Assembly (NCBI GenBank): GCA_035325705.1
Contig: DAOKZI010000012.1
Coordinates: forward strand, 1-64,000
From: Ga0077536 sp035325705
GTDB lineage: Bacteria > Pseudomonadota > Gammaproteobacteria > Ga0077536
Length of the DNA stretch: 64,000 nucleotides
Direction of reading: 5' to 3'
This document shows, in pieces, positions 25,970-34,519 of the stretch (positions are counted from its first letter, which is position 1; each line of letters begins with the position of its first letter). The notes under the pieces were generated by a model. That model saw only the letters and a list, made by a program, of their open reading frames with translations, made no database searches and had not been told where the DNA came from. A program made the position numbers and the translations under genes.

Positions 25970-26731
25970 ATGACTGCCGCCGCTCGTCGTTTCGAGCACA
26001 TCGCCTGCCCGGTCTGTGACGGCGGCGACTTCATACCGCTGTTCGAGCAGCGCGGCGAAACTTTCGTGCGCTGTCGCGGCTGCGGTCTCGTGCTGATCAA
26101 TCCGCGTCCGGTGTTCGACGTCGTCGCCGACACCTATGATGCGGCCTACAGCGGCGGCTACATCCGCAAGGCCGCCAAGAAGCGCGCGCGCAGCAGGCGC
26201 TGGGTCGCGCGCATCAAGCGGCGCTTCGTGCCGCGCGGTCGCTGGCTAGATGTCGGCTGTTCGGCCGGCTTCGTCGTCGCGGCCGCGGCCGCGGCGGGCT
26301 ACGAGGCCTGGGGAGTGGAGCTCGAGGCAGCCGCCGTCGCCTTCGCGCGCGAGACCCTGAAGCTGCCGCGGATCGCCTGCGGCACCTTGGAGGCGCAGCG
26401 CTATCCGGCCGGACATTTCGACGTGCTGTCGATGTACGACGTCATCGAGCACGTGCCGGATCTCAATGCGACGGTCGCCGAGCTCAAGCGCCTGCTCGCC
26501 CCGGGCGGCGCGATCGAGATCCGCACGCCGGACGTCGGTCACTTCACGACGCCGCGCCGGCTCGACACCTGGCGCGAGATCAAGCCGTCCGAGCATCTCT
26601 ACTATTTCGATCGACACACGCTGCCGCGCCTGTTCGCGCGCCACGGGCTTGTGCTGCGCGAACGCCGGCTGATGTGGAAGTCCGCGCTCGATCACGTCTA
26701 CGCGCACGCGGAGGTTCCCGCCTCGCGATGA
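25970..26731 (+). CDS. Class I SAM methyltransferase with N-terminal zinc-binding motif
   Basis: A 253-residue methyltransferase. Residues about 11-40 contain two Cys pairs (CPVCDGGDF and CRGCGLVLINPRP), which form a small zinc-knuckle seen in type-12/13/23 methyltransferases. The SAM-binding motif I is WLDVGCSAGFVVAAAAAAG near residue 90, and motif II/post-II is FDVLSMYDVIEHVPDL. Substrate unknown. The start at 25970 is the first ATG directly before the Cys motif; the longer ORF runs back across the HyuB end. A 13-bp hairpin sits just upstream. Confidence 0.75.
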   Translation: MTAAARRFEHIACPVCDGGDFIPLFEQRGETFVRCRGCGLVLINPRPVFDVVADTYDAAYSGGYIRKAAKKRARSRRWVARIKRRFVPRGRWLDVGCSAGFVVAAAAAAGYEAWGVELEAAAVAFARETLKLPRIACGTLEAQRYPAGHFDVLSMYDVIEHVPDLNATVAELKRLLAPGGAIEIRTPDVGHFTTPRRLDTWREIKPSEHLYYFDRHTLPRLFARHGLVLRERRLMWKSALDHVYAHAEVPASR

Positions 26732-26744
26732 AACGTCCCGCACC

Positions 26745-26820
26745 GGATGCCCGCCTGCGCCGGAACGACGATAGGCTCGGCGGTTTCGGTGTTCGTCGTC
26801 CCCGTGCAAGCGGGGATCCG
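26745..26820. repeat. Intergenic repeat, family E (GCGGGGATCC type)
   Basis: Left arm GGATGCCCGCCTGCGCCGG and right arm CCCCGTGCAAGCGGGGATCC are imperfect inverted copies. This is the common proteobacterial intergenic repeat often mis-annotated as coding. It explains the spurious N-terminal extension of the downstream MFS reading frame. Confidence 0.75.
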
Positions 26821-26875
26821 GGTGCAGCCGCTCGGCGCACGGCAGTTTAGCGCGGCAGACAAACGCGGTTTTTCG

Positions 26876-28120
26876 ATGCCGTCCTTCGACGCAAGATCGC
26901 TGTGGCGCCGACGTCATGCCCCGTGGGTGATGCTGTGGCCGCTGTCGGTGGCCCAGCTCGTGTCCTGGGGCACGCTCTACTACAGCTTCCCGCTGTTCGC
27001 CGGGCCGATGCTCGCCGAGCTGCACTGGCCGGTCGCGGCCGCGAACGGCGCCTTGACGGTCGGACTGCTGGTCACCGGGCTCGCGGCCTATCCCGTCGCG
27101 ACGGTGCTCGATCGCCGCGGCGGGCGCGCGCTGATGACCTGCGGTTCGATCGGCGCGGGGCTGCTGCTCGTCGCATGGTCGCGCGTCGACTCCTTGCCGG
27201 CCTTCTTCGCGCTGTGGATCGCGCTCGGCGCCTGCATGGCCTGCGTGCTGATCGAGACGATCTTCGCGATCGTCAATCAGCACTTCGGCGAGGACATCCG
27301 CCGCGGCATCACCGCGGTGACGCTCGTCACCGGCTTCTCCGGCACGGTGTTCGTGCCGCTGATCGGCGCGCTCGAACCGGCGCTCGGCTGGCGCGCTGCG
27401 CTGCTGGTGCTCGCCGCCTGCAATTTGCTGATCTGCGCGCCGATCCACTGGGTGTTCGCGCCGCCGCGGGCACCGCGGCATCCGCAGGCCGATCCGGGCG
27501 GCGATCTGCGCGCGGACGCGCGGCGCGTGATGCGCGCGCGCTTGCGCAATCCCGTCTTCTGGGGGCTAGTGCTGTGGTACACGTCTTACAGCCTGACCGC
27601 CTCCAGCGTGCTGTTCCAGTTCGTGCCGCTGCTGCGCGTCGAAGGCGTGCCGAATCACGACATCTATCTCGCCTTCGCGCTGATCGGGCCCGTGCAGGTC
27701 GGCGCGCGGATCTTTCTCGTCACGCTCGGGCGCGGCGCGAGCATCGCGCGTGTCGGTGCGGTCACCACGCTGCTCGTGCCGCTCGCCCTGCTCGTCATGA
27801 TCCTCGCGCCGGCCGGCCTCGCGGCCGCCTGCGTTTTCTCGGCGCTGTTCGCCGCCGGCCACGGCATCACGACGATCCTGCGCGGCGCCGCGCCCGCCGA
27901 GTGGCTGGGCCGCAGCCACTATGCGCGCACCATGGGGGCGATCGCGCTGCCGATGATGATCGCGATGGCCGTCGCGCCGCTGTGGACGGCGAGCGTGTGG
28001 AGCGCGAGCGGCAATCCCGACGTCGTGTGGTCGCTGGTGCTCCTCGGCTCGCTGCTCGGCACGGCGGGCTTCTGGCTCGCGGTGCTCGCGCGTCGCCGGC
28101 AGCGCGCGGCTCAGGGCTGA
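26876..28120 (+). CDS. MFS transporter
   Basis: A 414-residue inner-membrane carrier with about 12 predicted helices (first WVMLWPLSVAQLVSWGTLYY, last VVWSLVLLGSLLGTAGFWLAVLA). The loop between helices 2 and 3 has ATVLDRRGGRALM, matching the MFS G-x-x-x-D-R-x-G-R-R signature. No substrate clue. The start at ATG 26876 avoids the upstream repeat. Same strand as the methyltransferase and the patatin gene, with 120 bp to the latter. Confidence 0.78.
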   Translation: MPSFDARSLWRRRHAPWVMLWPLSVAQLVSWGTLYYSFPLFAGPMLAELHWPVAAANGALTVGLLVTGLAAYPVATVLDRRGGRALMTCGSIGAGLLLVAWSRVDSLPAFFALWIALGACMACVLIETIFAIVNQHFGEDIRRGITAVTLVTGFSGTVFVPLIGALEPALGWRAALLVLAACNLLICAPIHWVFAPPRAPRHPQADPGGDLRADARRVMRARLRNPVFWGLVLWYTSYSLTASSVLFQFVPLLRVEGVPNHDIYLAFALIGPVQVGARIFLVTLGRGASIARVGAVTTLLVPLALLVMILAPAGLAAACVFSALFAAGHGITTILRGAAPAEWLGRSHYARTMGAIALPMMIAMAVAPLWTASVWSASGNPDVVWSLVLLGSLLGTAGFWLAVLARRRQRAAQG

Positions 28121-28241
28121 AGATCCAGGTCGGAAACGGACGGACGCCGGTTGCGGGACCCCGCCCGGGTGGCCTAATGTCGGCTTGGGACAGACCAGTA
28201 GGGGGACGATCGGCGCGGAGCGCGGGTCGTGAACTGGCCGG

Positions 28242-29996
28242 ATGCTCGATCTTGCCGACGTACCTTTCTTCGCCGAGCTTTCGACCGCCTCGCTCGCGCG
28301 TTTGAGTCGCGAGATGCCGCGCCGTGAATACGCGCAGGGTGACGTCATCGTGCGCGTCGGCGAGGTCGGACGCTGTTTCCAGGCCATCGCGCACGGCGTC
28401 GTGCGCGTGCTGCCCGATCCCGCGACCGACGGCGAATGGCGCGGCGTGATGCTGGGTCCGGGCCAGGTGTTCGGCGAGATGTCGCTGTTCTCCGGCATGC
28501 CCGTCTCGGCCACGCTGATCGCCGCGCGCGACACCGTCACCTGGTCGCTCGACGGCCCGAGCTTCCTCGCACTGCTGGAGCGCGAGCCGGCGCTGCATCG
28601 CAGCCTCACGCGCCTGCTGATCGAGCGTCTACGCAATCGCACGCGCCACGAAGCGCGCCGGCCGGGGCTCGCCGTGATCGTCGGCGCCCCGCACGGCCCC
28701 CAGGTGCGGCATTTCGTCGATACCTTGATGCGCGCCGTCCGCTGCTATGCGCCGGGATCGGAGCTCGGCGTGCTGGCGCTGGACGCTCGCGATCCGCGCA
28801 GCGCGCAGGCGCGGCTGCGCGCGCACATCGAGCACTGGCGGCAGCACGCCGCCGGCGGACAGTACCTTGTCTTCCACGCGACGCCCGGCGAGCTGTCGCT
28901 GCTGACGCCGCTGCTGCAGGGAACCGACGTCGTCGTCGGGCTCGTCACGCCCGAGCTCGACGACGACGGCCGGCATCGCATCGCGAGCGGCGCCGGGCTC
29001 GCCGACGTCGCGCGCGTCCATCTCGGCGAGCGGCCGCGGGCCGATCCGGGTCGCTGGTCGTTCTGCGTCACGCACGAGGAGTTGCAGCGCGCGCACGCCG
29101 CGCGAGGATCGTGGCAACGCGCGCAGCATCCGAATCTCGACTGGATCGCGCGCTACATGACGTTCAAGGAAGTCGGCATCGCGATGAGCTCCGGCGCGGC
29201 GCGCGGTTTCGCGCACGTCGGCGTTCTGCAGGTGCTCGAGGATCGCGGCGTGCCGCTCGACTATCTCTGCGGCACGAGCATGGGCGGGATCACGGCGCTG
29301 ACCGTCGCGCGCTGCGCGGACGCGCGCGAAGCCGAGCGCTTTCTGCAGGGTTTCCTCGGCAGCAATCGCAAGATCCGCGACACGCGCCTGCTGCCCGGCA
29401 TCTCGCTGTTCGGCGGCCACAAAATCGCGCGCGCCGCGAGCGAGACCTTCGGCGAGTGCACCTTCGCCGATCTCCGCCGTCCTGCCGCCGTCGTCGCCGC
29501 CGACATCGCGGGCGGCGAACGCGCCGTGCTCGATCGCGGGCCCGTCGCGCCGGCCGTGCTCGCGACCTCGGCGATCCCGGGCTTTTTTCCGCCGATCAAG
29601 CACGACGGTCGCGTGATGGTCGACGGCGGGATCGTCTCGCGCGTGCCCGTCGACGTGCTGAACCGCCGCCGCTGCGGCCTCAAGATCGCCATCAACGTCC
29701 TGCCTTCCGCGCGCCAGGTGCCGGACGGCGATGCGGATCGCCTGGAACGCCTGTGGGATCAGATGAACCGGCCGCTGGGCCTGAAGCGCGTATTCGGCAA
29801 TGCCTGGGAGCTGCTGGGCTCCTGGGGCTCGACGCTGGAGGCGATGCGCGCCGACGTCGTCGTCGCGCCCGATACGCCGCCGCGCGCGGGCTTCGATTTC
29901 GATCGCTTCCCCGAGCTCGTCGAGCGCGGCCGCGTCGCCGCGAGCGAGCGCGCCGACGGCATCGTCGATGCGCTGCGCGCGATGCTGGAGGCATGA
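28242..29996 (+). CDS. cNMP-binding / patatin-like phospholipase (NTE family)
   Basis: A 584-residue two-domain protein of the neuropathy-target-esterase type. Residues about 8-125 form a cyclic-nucleotide-binding domain (FAELSTASLARLSREMPRR, then GPGQVFGEMSLFSGMPVSAT). A linker follows, and the patatin lipase domain occupies about 308-480. The nucleophile Ser is in GTSMGG (about residue 346) and the catalytic Asp in VDGGI (about 461), giving the Ser-Asp dyad. The oxyanion loop reads SGAARGFAH where GGGxRG is usual. It presumably hydrolyses membrane lipids under nucleotide control. An MFS gene follows 33 bp later. Confidence 0.85.
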   Translation: MLDLADVPFFAELSTASLARLSREMPRREYAQGDVIVRVGEVGRCFQAIAHGVVRVLPDPATDGEWRGVMLGPGQVFGEMSLFSGMPVSATLIAARDTVTWSLDGPSFLALLEREPALHRSLTRLLIERLRNRTRHEARRPGLAVIVGAPHGPQVRHFVDTLMRAVRCYAPGSELGVLALDARDPRSAQARLRAHIEHWRQHAAGGQYLVFHATPGELSLLTPLLQGTDVVVGLVTPELDDDGRHRIASGAGLADVARVHLGERPRADPGRWSFCVTHEELQRAHAARGSWQRAQHPNLDWIARYMTFKEVGIAMSSGAARGFAHVGVLQVLEDRGVPLDYLCGTSMGGITALTVARCADAREAERFLQGFLGSNRKIRDTRLLPGISLFGGHKIARAASETFGECTFADLRRPAAVVAADIAGGERAVLDRGPVAPAVLATSAIPGFFPPIKHDGRVMVDGGIVSRVPVDVLNRRRCGLKIAINVLPSARQVPDGDADRLERLWDQMNRPLGLKRVFGNAWELLGSWGSTLEAMRADVVVAPDTPPRAGFDFDRFPELVERGRVAASERADGIVDALRAMLEA

Positions 29997-30029
29997 GTCG
30001 CGCGCCGTGCATGGACTGATCGTGCGTCG

Positions 30030-31289
30030 ATGAGCGCGCCGCTGCCGGCGTGGCGCCGCCTGCTCGTGCTCGCCACGCTGATGTTCGCCGGCGAGGCGAT
30101 ATTCAGCCTGCCTTTCCACGTCGCGCGCTTTTTCCGGCCGTCGGTGCTCGAGGGCTTCGGCATCGACAACGCGGCGCTCGGCGATGCGTACGCGGTCTAC
30201 GGCCTCACCGCGATGTTGAGCTATTTCCCGGGCGGCCTGCTCGCGGATCGCTGGCCCCCGCGCCGCCTGATGATCGTCGCCTTGCTCGCGACTGCGGCCG
30301 GCGGGCTGGTTTTCGCCGGCCTGCCGACCGGCATCGAGCTGAAACTGCTCTACGGCTGGTGGGGCATGACCACGATCCTGCCGTTCTGGGCCGCGCTGAT
30401 GCGCGCGACGCGCGAATGGGGCGGGGAGTTCGCACAGGGACGGGCCTTCGGCGCGCTGGACGCGGGCCGCGGTCTCGTCGCGGCGGCGCTCGCGGCCGTC
30501 GCCGTCGGTCTGCTCGATCGACGGCTCGCGGGCGCCGGTGACGTCGCCGCCGGCCTGCACCTGGTGATTCTGTTCTATGCCGGGATCACCGCGGCGGCGG
30601 CCCTCGCCTGCTTGGTGCTGCCTACGGCAGAAGACCTGCCCATGGTCCGCGCGCCTTCCGCCGGCGGTTTCTTCGCGCGGCTCGTGAGCGCCTGCCGCCT
30701 GCCGCAGCTCGGCGCGCAGGCCGCGATCGTGGTCGCCGCCTACTGCGGCTACAAAGGCATCGACAACTACGCGCTGTATGCCGTGCAGGTGCTGGGCATG
30801 GATGAAGTCGAGGCGGCGCGCTTCGTCGCGGCCGGCGCCTGGCTGCGGCCGGTCGCCGCGCTGCTCGCCGGAATGCTCGCCGATCGCGCCCGCCCGACCA
30901 CGAGCCTCGCCTGCTTATTCGTGCTCGCCGCGCTGAGCTGCGTCGGCGCCGCGACGGGAGGCCTGCCGGGGCTCAGCTCTAGCCTGCTCGCCGCCAATCT
31001 CGCGCTGAGCATGGCCGCGGTCTACGGCTTGCGCGGAGTCTATTTCGCACTGCTGGCCGAAGTCCGCGTGCCGGGGCCGCGGACCGGGACGGCGGTCGGC
31101 ATCGTCTCGGTCGTCGGCTACACCCCGGACGTTTTCTTTGCGCCGCTCGCCGGGCGGCTGCTCGACGCCGCGCCGGGCGCGGCGGGTCATCGTCTCTATT
31201 TCGGACTGCTCGGGGTCATTGCGCTCGGCGGTGCGCTCGCGAGCCTGGTGCTGCGCCGGCGGCTGCGGCGGCTCGCGGCTGCCGCGTGA
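30030..31289 (+). CDS. MFS transporter (nitrate/sugar-type carrier, substrate unknown)
   Basis: A 419-residue membrane carrier with about 12 helices. Early features are GLTAMLSYFPGGLLADRWPP (MFS loop 2-3 motif G-x-L-A-D-R-x) and a Trp-rich helix LLYGWWGMTTILPFWAALMR. The last residues form a basic cytoplasmic tail (RRRLRRLA). It starts 33 bp after the patatin gene, so the two may be co-transcribed. Nothing identifies the substrate. Confidence 0.75.
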   Translation: MSAPLPAWRRLLVLATLMFAGEAIFSLPFHVARFFRPSVLEGFGIDNAALGDAYAVYGLTAMLSYFPGGLLADRWPPRRLMIVALLATAAGGLVFAGLPTGIELKLLYGWWGMTTILPFWAALMRATREWGGEFAQGRAFGALDAGRGLVAAALAAVAVGLLDRRLAGAGDVAAGLHLVILFYAGITAAAALACLVLPTAEDLPMVRAPSAGGFFARLVSACRLPQLGAQAAIVVAAYCGYKGIDNYALYAVQVLGMDEVEAARFVAAGAWLRPVAALLAGMLADRARPTTSLACLFVLAALSCVGAATGGLPGLSSSLLAANLALSMAAVYGLRGVYFALLAEVRVPGPRTGTAVGIVSVVGYTPDVFFAPLAGRLLDAAPGAAGHRLYFGLLGVIALGGALASLVLRRRLRRLAAAA

Positions 31290-31320
31290 AATCGGCTGCT
31301 TCATTCATTAGAATGGATTC

Positions 31321-31338
31321 GAAATCAAATAGGATTTC
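31321..31338 (+). promoter_or_regulatory. Operator-like inverted repeat before the Xre-RES pair
   Basis: GAAATC (31321-31326), a 6-bp spacer, and GATTTC (31333-31338) form an inverted repeat immediately before the antitoxin ATG at 31342. GATTCGAAATC at 31316-31326 adds an overlapping imperfect palindrome. The AT-rich stretch 31300-31341 is the only promoter-like sequence for the pair. Autorepression by the Xre protein is the expected use. Confidence 0.5.
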
Positions 31339-31341
31339 AGA

Positions 31342-31722
31342 ATGATCAATCCCGCGTCTGCCACCGCCGAGGAGCGGGCCCGCGTCCTGAGCCAGGCCGT
31401 CGTCGAGGCGGCCGCGCGGCTGCGCGTGCGAACCGCGGTCCTGCGCCAGGTGCTCGGGATCAGCCAGCCGACCGCCTCGCGTCTGCTGCACGGCCATTAC
31501 CGCCTGTCTCCGGACTCCAAGACCTGGGAGCTCGCCGCCCTGTTCGTGCGCTTGTACCGCGCGCTGTTCGCGATGGTCGGCGGCAACGACGAGCTCGCCC
31601 GCGCCTGGCTGGAATCACCGAACCGCGCCTTCGGCGATCGCCCGCCGCTCGAAGCGATCCAGCGCATCGACGGCCTGCTCCATGCCTGCGAATACGTGGA
31701 CGCCCACCGCGCTCGCGTCTGA
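31342..31722 (+). CDS. Xre/MbcA/ParS-type antitoxin
   Basis: A 126-residue antitoxin. The N-terminal half is an Xre-like helix-turn-helix (about 20-55, RLRVRTAVLRQVLGISQPTA) and the C-terminal half is the toxin-binding DUF2384 domain, typified by ALFVRLYRALFAMVGGNDEL and ARAWLESPNRAFGDRPPLEA. It neutralises the RES toxin, whose frame overlaps its last 41 bp. AGGAT lies before the ATG. Flanked downstream by a 0.7-kb repeat nest, typical of mobile accessory modules. Confidence 0.88.
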   Translation: MINPASATAEERARVLSQAVVEAAARLRVRTAVLRQVLGISQPTASRLLHGHYRLSPDSKTWELAALFVRLYRALFAMVGGNDELARAWLESPNRAFGDRPPLEAIQRIDGLLHACEYVDAHRARV

Positions 31723-32434
31723 GGCGCGGCCCTGGCGCGGTGCCGGCTGGCGCGCGGTCGAGGCCCAGCACCGCGTGTCGAGCATGCATCTCGCACACGG
31801 CAATCTCGACGATCAGGCCTTGCTCGAGGACATCCTCGACGCGGCGAAGCCGCCGCTGCCTCCAAGCGTCGCCGGCCTGCACTGGCTGCTCGCGACGCCG
31901 TTCCGCTATCGCCCCGACAGCGCCGGCTCGCGCTTCCGCGCCCGGCATGCGCCCGGCGTCTTCTACGGCGCCGAGGCGCGTGAGACGGCCTGCGCCGAGA
32001 CGGGCTGGTGGCGCTTGAAGTTCTGGCTCGACAGCGCCGGCCTCGCCGAACGGCGCGCGCACATGGAGCTGACGCTGTTCGAATTCCACGCCGCGCATCC
32101 GCGCCATCTCGATCTGCTGGGCCTGCCCTTCGTCGACGCGCGCGCGCGTTGGACCGCGACCGACGACTATGCGGCCACGCAGGCGCTCGCCGCCGACGCG
32201 CGTGCGGCGGAAATCGGCCTCATCCGCTACGAGTCGGTCCGCCATCCGGGCGGGATCTGCCTCGCCGTCCTCGATCCCGCCGCCTTTCGCGGTGTCACCC
32301 GCGCCTTCCGCCACGTCCAGCAGACCTGGACCCTGATGCTGCTGCCCCCCTCGAGCGTCGTCTGGCAGCGCCATCTCGGCGACGAGCGCTGGGCTTTTCG
32401 TTATGAAGGAGGGGTCGCGGTCCCTGGCGATTGA
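31682..32434 (+). CDS. RES-domain toxin (NAD+ phosphorylase-type)
   Basis: A 250-residue RES-family protein. Characterised relatives kill by degrading NAD+. The three residues that name the family can be followed: Arg in GSRFRARHAPGVFYGAE, Glu in ARETACAETGWWR, and Ser in IRYESVRHPGG. The start ATG at 31682 overlaps the antitoxin by 41 bp in another frame, giving coupled translation. At 250 residues it is at the long end of the family, with a 30-residue N-terminus before the core. No frameshift is visible, so the toxin should be active and dependent on the antitoxin. Confidence 0.88.
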   Translation: MPANTWTPTALASEARPWRGAGWRAVEAQHRVSSMHLAHGNLDDQALLEDILDAAKPPLPPSVAGLHWLLATPFRYRPDSAGSRFRARHAPGVFYGAEARETACAETGWWRLKFWLDSAGLAERRAHMELTLFEFHAAHPRHLDLLGLPFVDARARWTATDDYAATQALAADARAAEIGLIRYESVRHPGGICLAVLDPAAFRGVTRAFRHVQQTWTLMLLPPSSVVWQRHLGDERWAFRYEGGVAVPGD

Positions 32435-32551
32435 GAAGGCGGCCTACCGAGGGGACGAGGGGGATTTGCCACAGAGAACACCGAGAACACAGAGGAGGAT
32501 GAGGATGCAGATGGTGCGAAGGCTTTGGCGCAGCGCTAGCACTGAGACTTC

Positions 32552-32619
32552 GTAGGTTGGGCTGACGAAGGAAGCCCAACGTTCGGCGCCCAATGTTGGG
32601 CTTCCTTCGTCAGCCCAAC
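32552..32619. repeat. Intergenic repeat, family B, copy 2
   Basis: Arms GTAGGTTGGGCTGACGAAGG and CTTCCTTCGTCAGCCCAAC around GTTCGGCGCCCAAT. Nearly the same as 7266-7340 but with a shorter centre. Confidence 0.85.
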
Positions 32620-32667
32620 GGCCATGACGCCCGCGTCACCCGCAATCATGATGTGTGGTGAGCTCAG

Positions 32668-32756
32668 CTCCCGGATTCCGCGCCGCTGCGCGGCGCTCCT
32701 TCCGGGCTACAAGACAAGGATCTTCGTAGCCCGGAAGGAGCGCAGCGGAATCCGGG
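32668..32756. repeat. Intergenic repeat, family C
   Basis: A reverse arm ending GCTCCTTCCGGGCTAC is followed by a forward arm GTAGCCCGGAAGGAGCGCAG, so the units point away from a short centre. This is the tail-to-tail arrangement also seen at 62386-62461. Confidence 0.75.
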
Positions 32757-32777
32757 ATCGGCGCCTCGCCAGATCTC

Positions 32778-32936
32778 GTCGCCCGGGTGGAGCACGCAGC
32801 GCGTAACCCGGGATCCGCGCCCGCCGTCCACTCATGCAGTCGAGTCGATCCGGCGCGGTGCGCGCCGCGCAGGGCCGAAGGCCTTTGCTATCGGGCATGC
32901 CCGATCCCGGGTTCCGCTACGCTGCACCCGGGCTAC
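32778..32936. repeat. 160-bp MITE-like element, copy 2
   Basis: Same termini and interior as 7349-7508, in the same orientation: left CGCCCGGGTGGAGCACGCAG, interior GCGCGCCGCGCAGGGCCGAA and TATCGGGCATGCC, right GCTGCACCCGGGCTAC. The first arm has C for A at its third base. Confidence 0.8.
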
Positions 32937-33182
32937 GAGAATGGGGGCGCCCTCTTTCACGGCAACCTGCGTCTTCGATTTTCTTCTCCGTGGTAGCGCG
33001 TAGCGCGAATCGGCGACTTTCCAGCCGAGCACGGCGCCGAAGTCGGCACGGCCCGTCCTAATCCCCCCTCTGTGTTCCCGGTGTTCTCTGTGGCTATAAA
33101 AGCGCCTATCGGGCGCCGTTGCCTGCCCACCGACCTCGATCCCGGATTCGCTGCGCTTCTGATGGGCTACGAATCCTCGCGC

Positions 33183-34331
33183 TCACGCGCGCCGCGCCAG
33201 CGCCTCGCTCATGCGGTCGAGCACTGCAGCGAGGATCGCGGGGGGCGTCGCGAAGTTGAGGCGTACGTGGCCGACGCCCGGTGGGCCGAAGGACGGGCCT
33301 TCGCCGAGCGCGACTTTTGCCTCGCGCAGAAACCAGCGACAGGGTTCTTCACCGAGCTCGAGATCGCGGCAGTCGAGCCAGGCGAGGTAGGTCGCTTCCG
33401 GCGGGAAATGCCGGATCGCAGGCCATGCGCGCGCGGCGTGCGCGGCCAGCGCGGCGCGGTTCGCGCGCAGTATCTCCAGCGTTTCGGCCAACCACGCATC
33501 GCCGTCGCGCCACGCGGCGGCCGCGGCCGTCATGCCCATGGTGCTGCGTCCACCGCGCACGTGCTTCGGCAGTGCCGCGAAGCGCGCGCGCAGCGAGGCC
33601 GAGCCGAATACCGCGCAGGCGAGACAGAGGCCGGCGACGTTGAAGGCCTTGCTCGCCGCGCTCAGCGTGATCGTGCGCGCGGCGATCTCGGGCGCGAGGC
33701 TCGCGAACGGCAGGTGCCGGCGCGCGTCGAGCATCAGGTCCGCGTGGATTTCGTCGGACACGACGATGAGATCGTGGCGCAGCACGATCTCCGCGATTCG
33801 CTCCAGCTCCACTTGCGTATACGCGCGGCCGGTCGGATTGTGCGGGTGGCACAGCAGGAGCAGCGTGGCCTGGGCGGCCGCGGCGTCGAAGGCGTCGAAG
33901 TCGATCTCGTAGCGCTCTGCGCCGGGCATGAGCTCGCACAGCACGCGCCTGCGTCCGGTTTCGTCGACGGCGTGCAGGAAGGGCGGATAGATCGGCGTCT
34001 GGATCAGCACGCCGTCGCCGGAGCCGGTCAATGTCAGCAATGCGAAATAGATCGCCTGCACCACGTCGCTGAAGAATTCGATGTCGCCGGCGGAAATGGC
34101 CCAGTCGTAGCGCCGCGCGGCGCGCGCGGCGAAGAGCTCGGCGAGTCCCGCGCGTTCGTACATCGGCGGATAGCCCAGATCGTGACGCGCGAGCTGCGCG
34201 TCCAGCGCGGCGCGGATCGGCGGCGCGAGCTCGAAGTCCATGTCGGCGACCCAGGCCGGCAGCACGTCCGGTGGATAGACGGTCCATTTCGCGCTCTTCT
34301 TGCGGCGCAGTTCGTCCAGCGTCGGGGGCAT
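33183..34331 (-). CDS. patB: PatB/MalY-type aminotransferase (cystathionine beta-lyase family)
   Basis: A 382-residue PLP enzyme of fold type I. Diagnostic segments: KWTVYPPDVLPAWVADMDFE at the N-terminus, typical of the PatB/MalY family; CHPHNPTGRAYT near residue 165; SDEIHADLML near 195; and the PLP Lys in SAASKAFNVAGL near 228. It is expected to cleave cystathionine or Cys S-conjugates to thiol, pyruvate and ammonia. The ATG at 34331 gives the standard family N-terminus; the ORF extends upstream but without family similarity. The gap to 34520 shows only short degenerate CCCGG-rich repeats. Confidence 0.85.
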   Translation of the reverse strand: MPPTLDELRRKKSAKWTVYPPDVLPAWVADMDFELAPPIRAALDAQLARHDLGYPPMYERAGLAELFAARAARRYDWAISAGDIEFFSDVVQAIYFALLTLTGSGDGVLIQTPIYPPFLHAVDETGRRRVLCELMPGAERYEIDFDAFDAAAAQATLLLLCHPHNPTGRAYTQVELERIAEIVLRHDLIVVSDEIHADLMLDARRHLPFASLAPEIAARTITLSAASKAFNVAGLCLACAVFGSASLRARFAALPKHVRGGRSTMGMTAAAAAWRDGDAWLAETLEILRANRAALAAHAARAWPAIRHFPPEATYLAWLDCRDLELGEEPCRWFLREAKVALGEGPSFGPPGVGHVRLNFATPPAILAAVLDRMSEALARRA

Positions 34332-34519
34332 GCGGAGGGGGCGCTCCTGTCCGTGATTGTGCGTGCAGCTTGGCAGCACCGGACGCGCGGCGGAAGCCCC
34401 GCCGCGCGTCGGACAGGATGCTTCAGGAGGAGCACCGATCGCGTCCATCCCGGACTCGCTCAGACTCGGCGAGCCCGGGACTAGCCCGGACTCGCCTGCT
34501 CTGCTGTTGCGGAGTTTGC

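Larger units (their letters stand above)
32465..33100. repeat. Nested repeat region bounded by family D arms
   Basis: The outer arms are TTGCCACAGAGAACACCGAG (32465-32500) and its inverted counterpart TCTGTGTTCCCGGTGTTCTC (33066-33100). Between them lie one family B, one family C and one long family A element, listed separately, with short unique spacers. The region has no credible gene. A single degenerate half-unit (GGATTCGCTGCGCTTC...GGGCTACGA) follows at about 33140-33172. Confidence 0.7.

Noticed and set aside
26747..26875. Coding N-terminal extension of the first MFS gene
   Set aside because: It is translated from a common GCGGGGATCC-type intergenic repeat, so the start was moved to 26876.
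28629..30560. Minus-strand frame opposite the patatin and MFS genes
   Set aside because: Shadow of two well-supported plus-strand genes with catalytic and membrane motifs.
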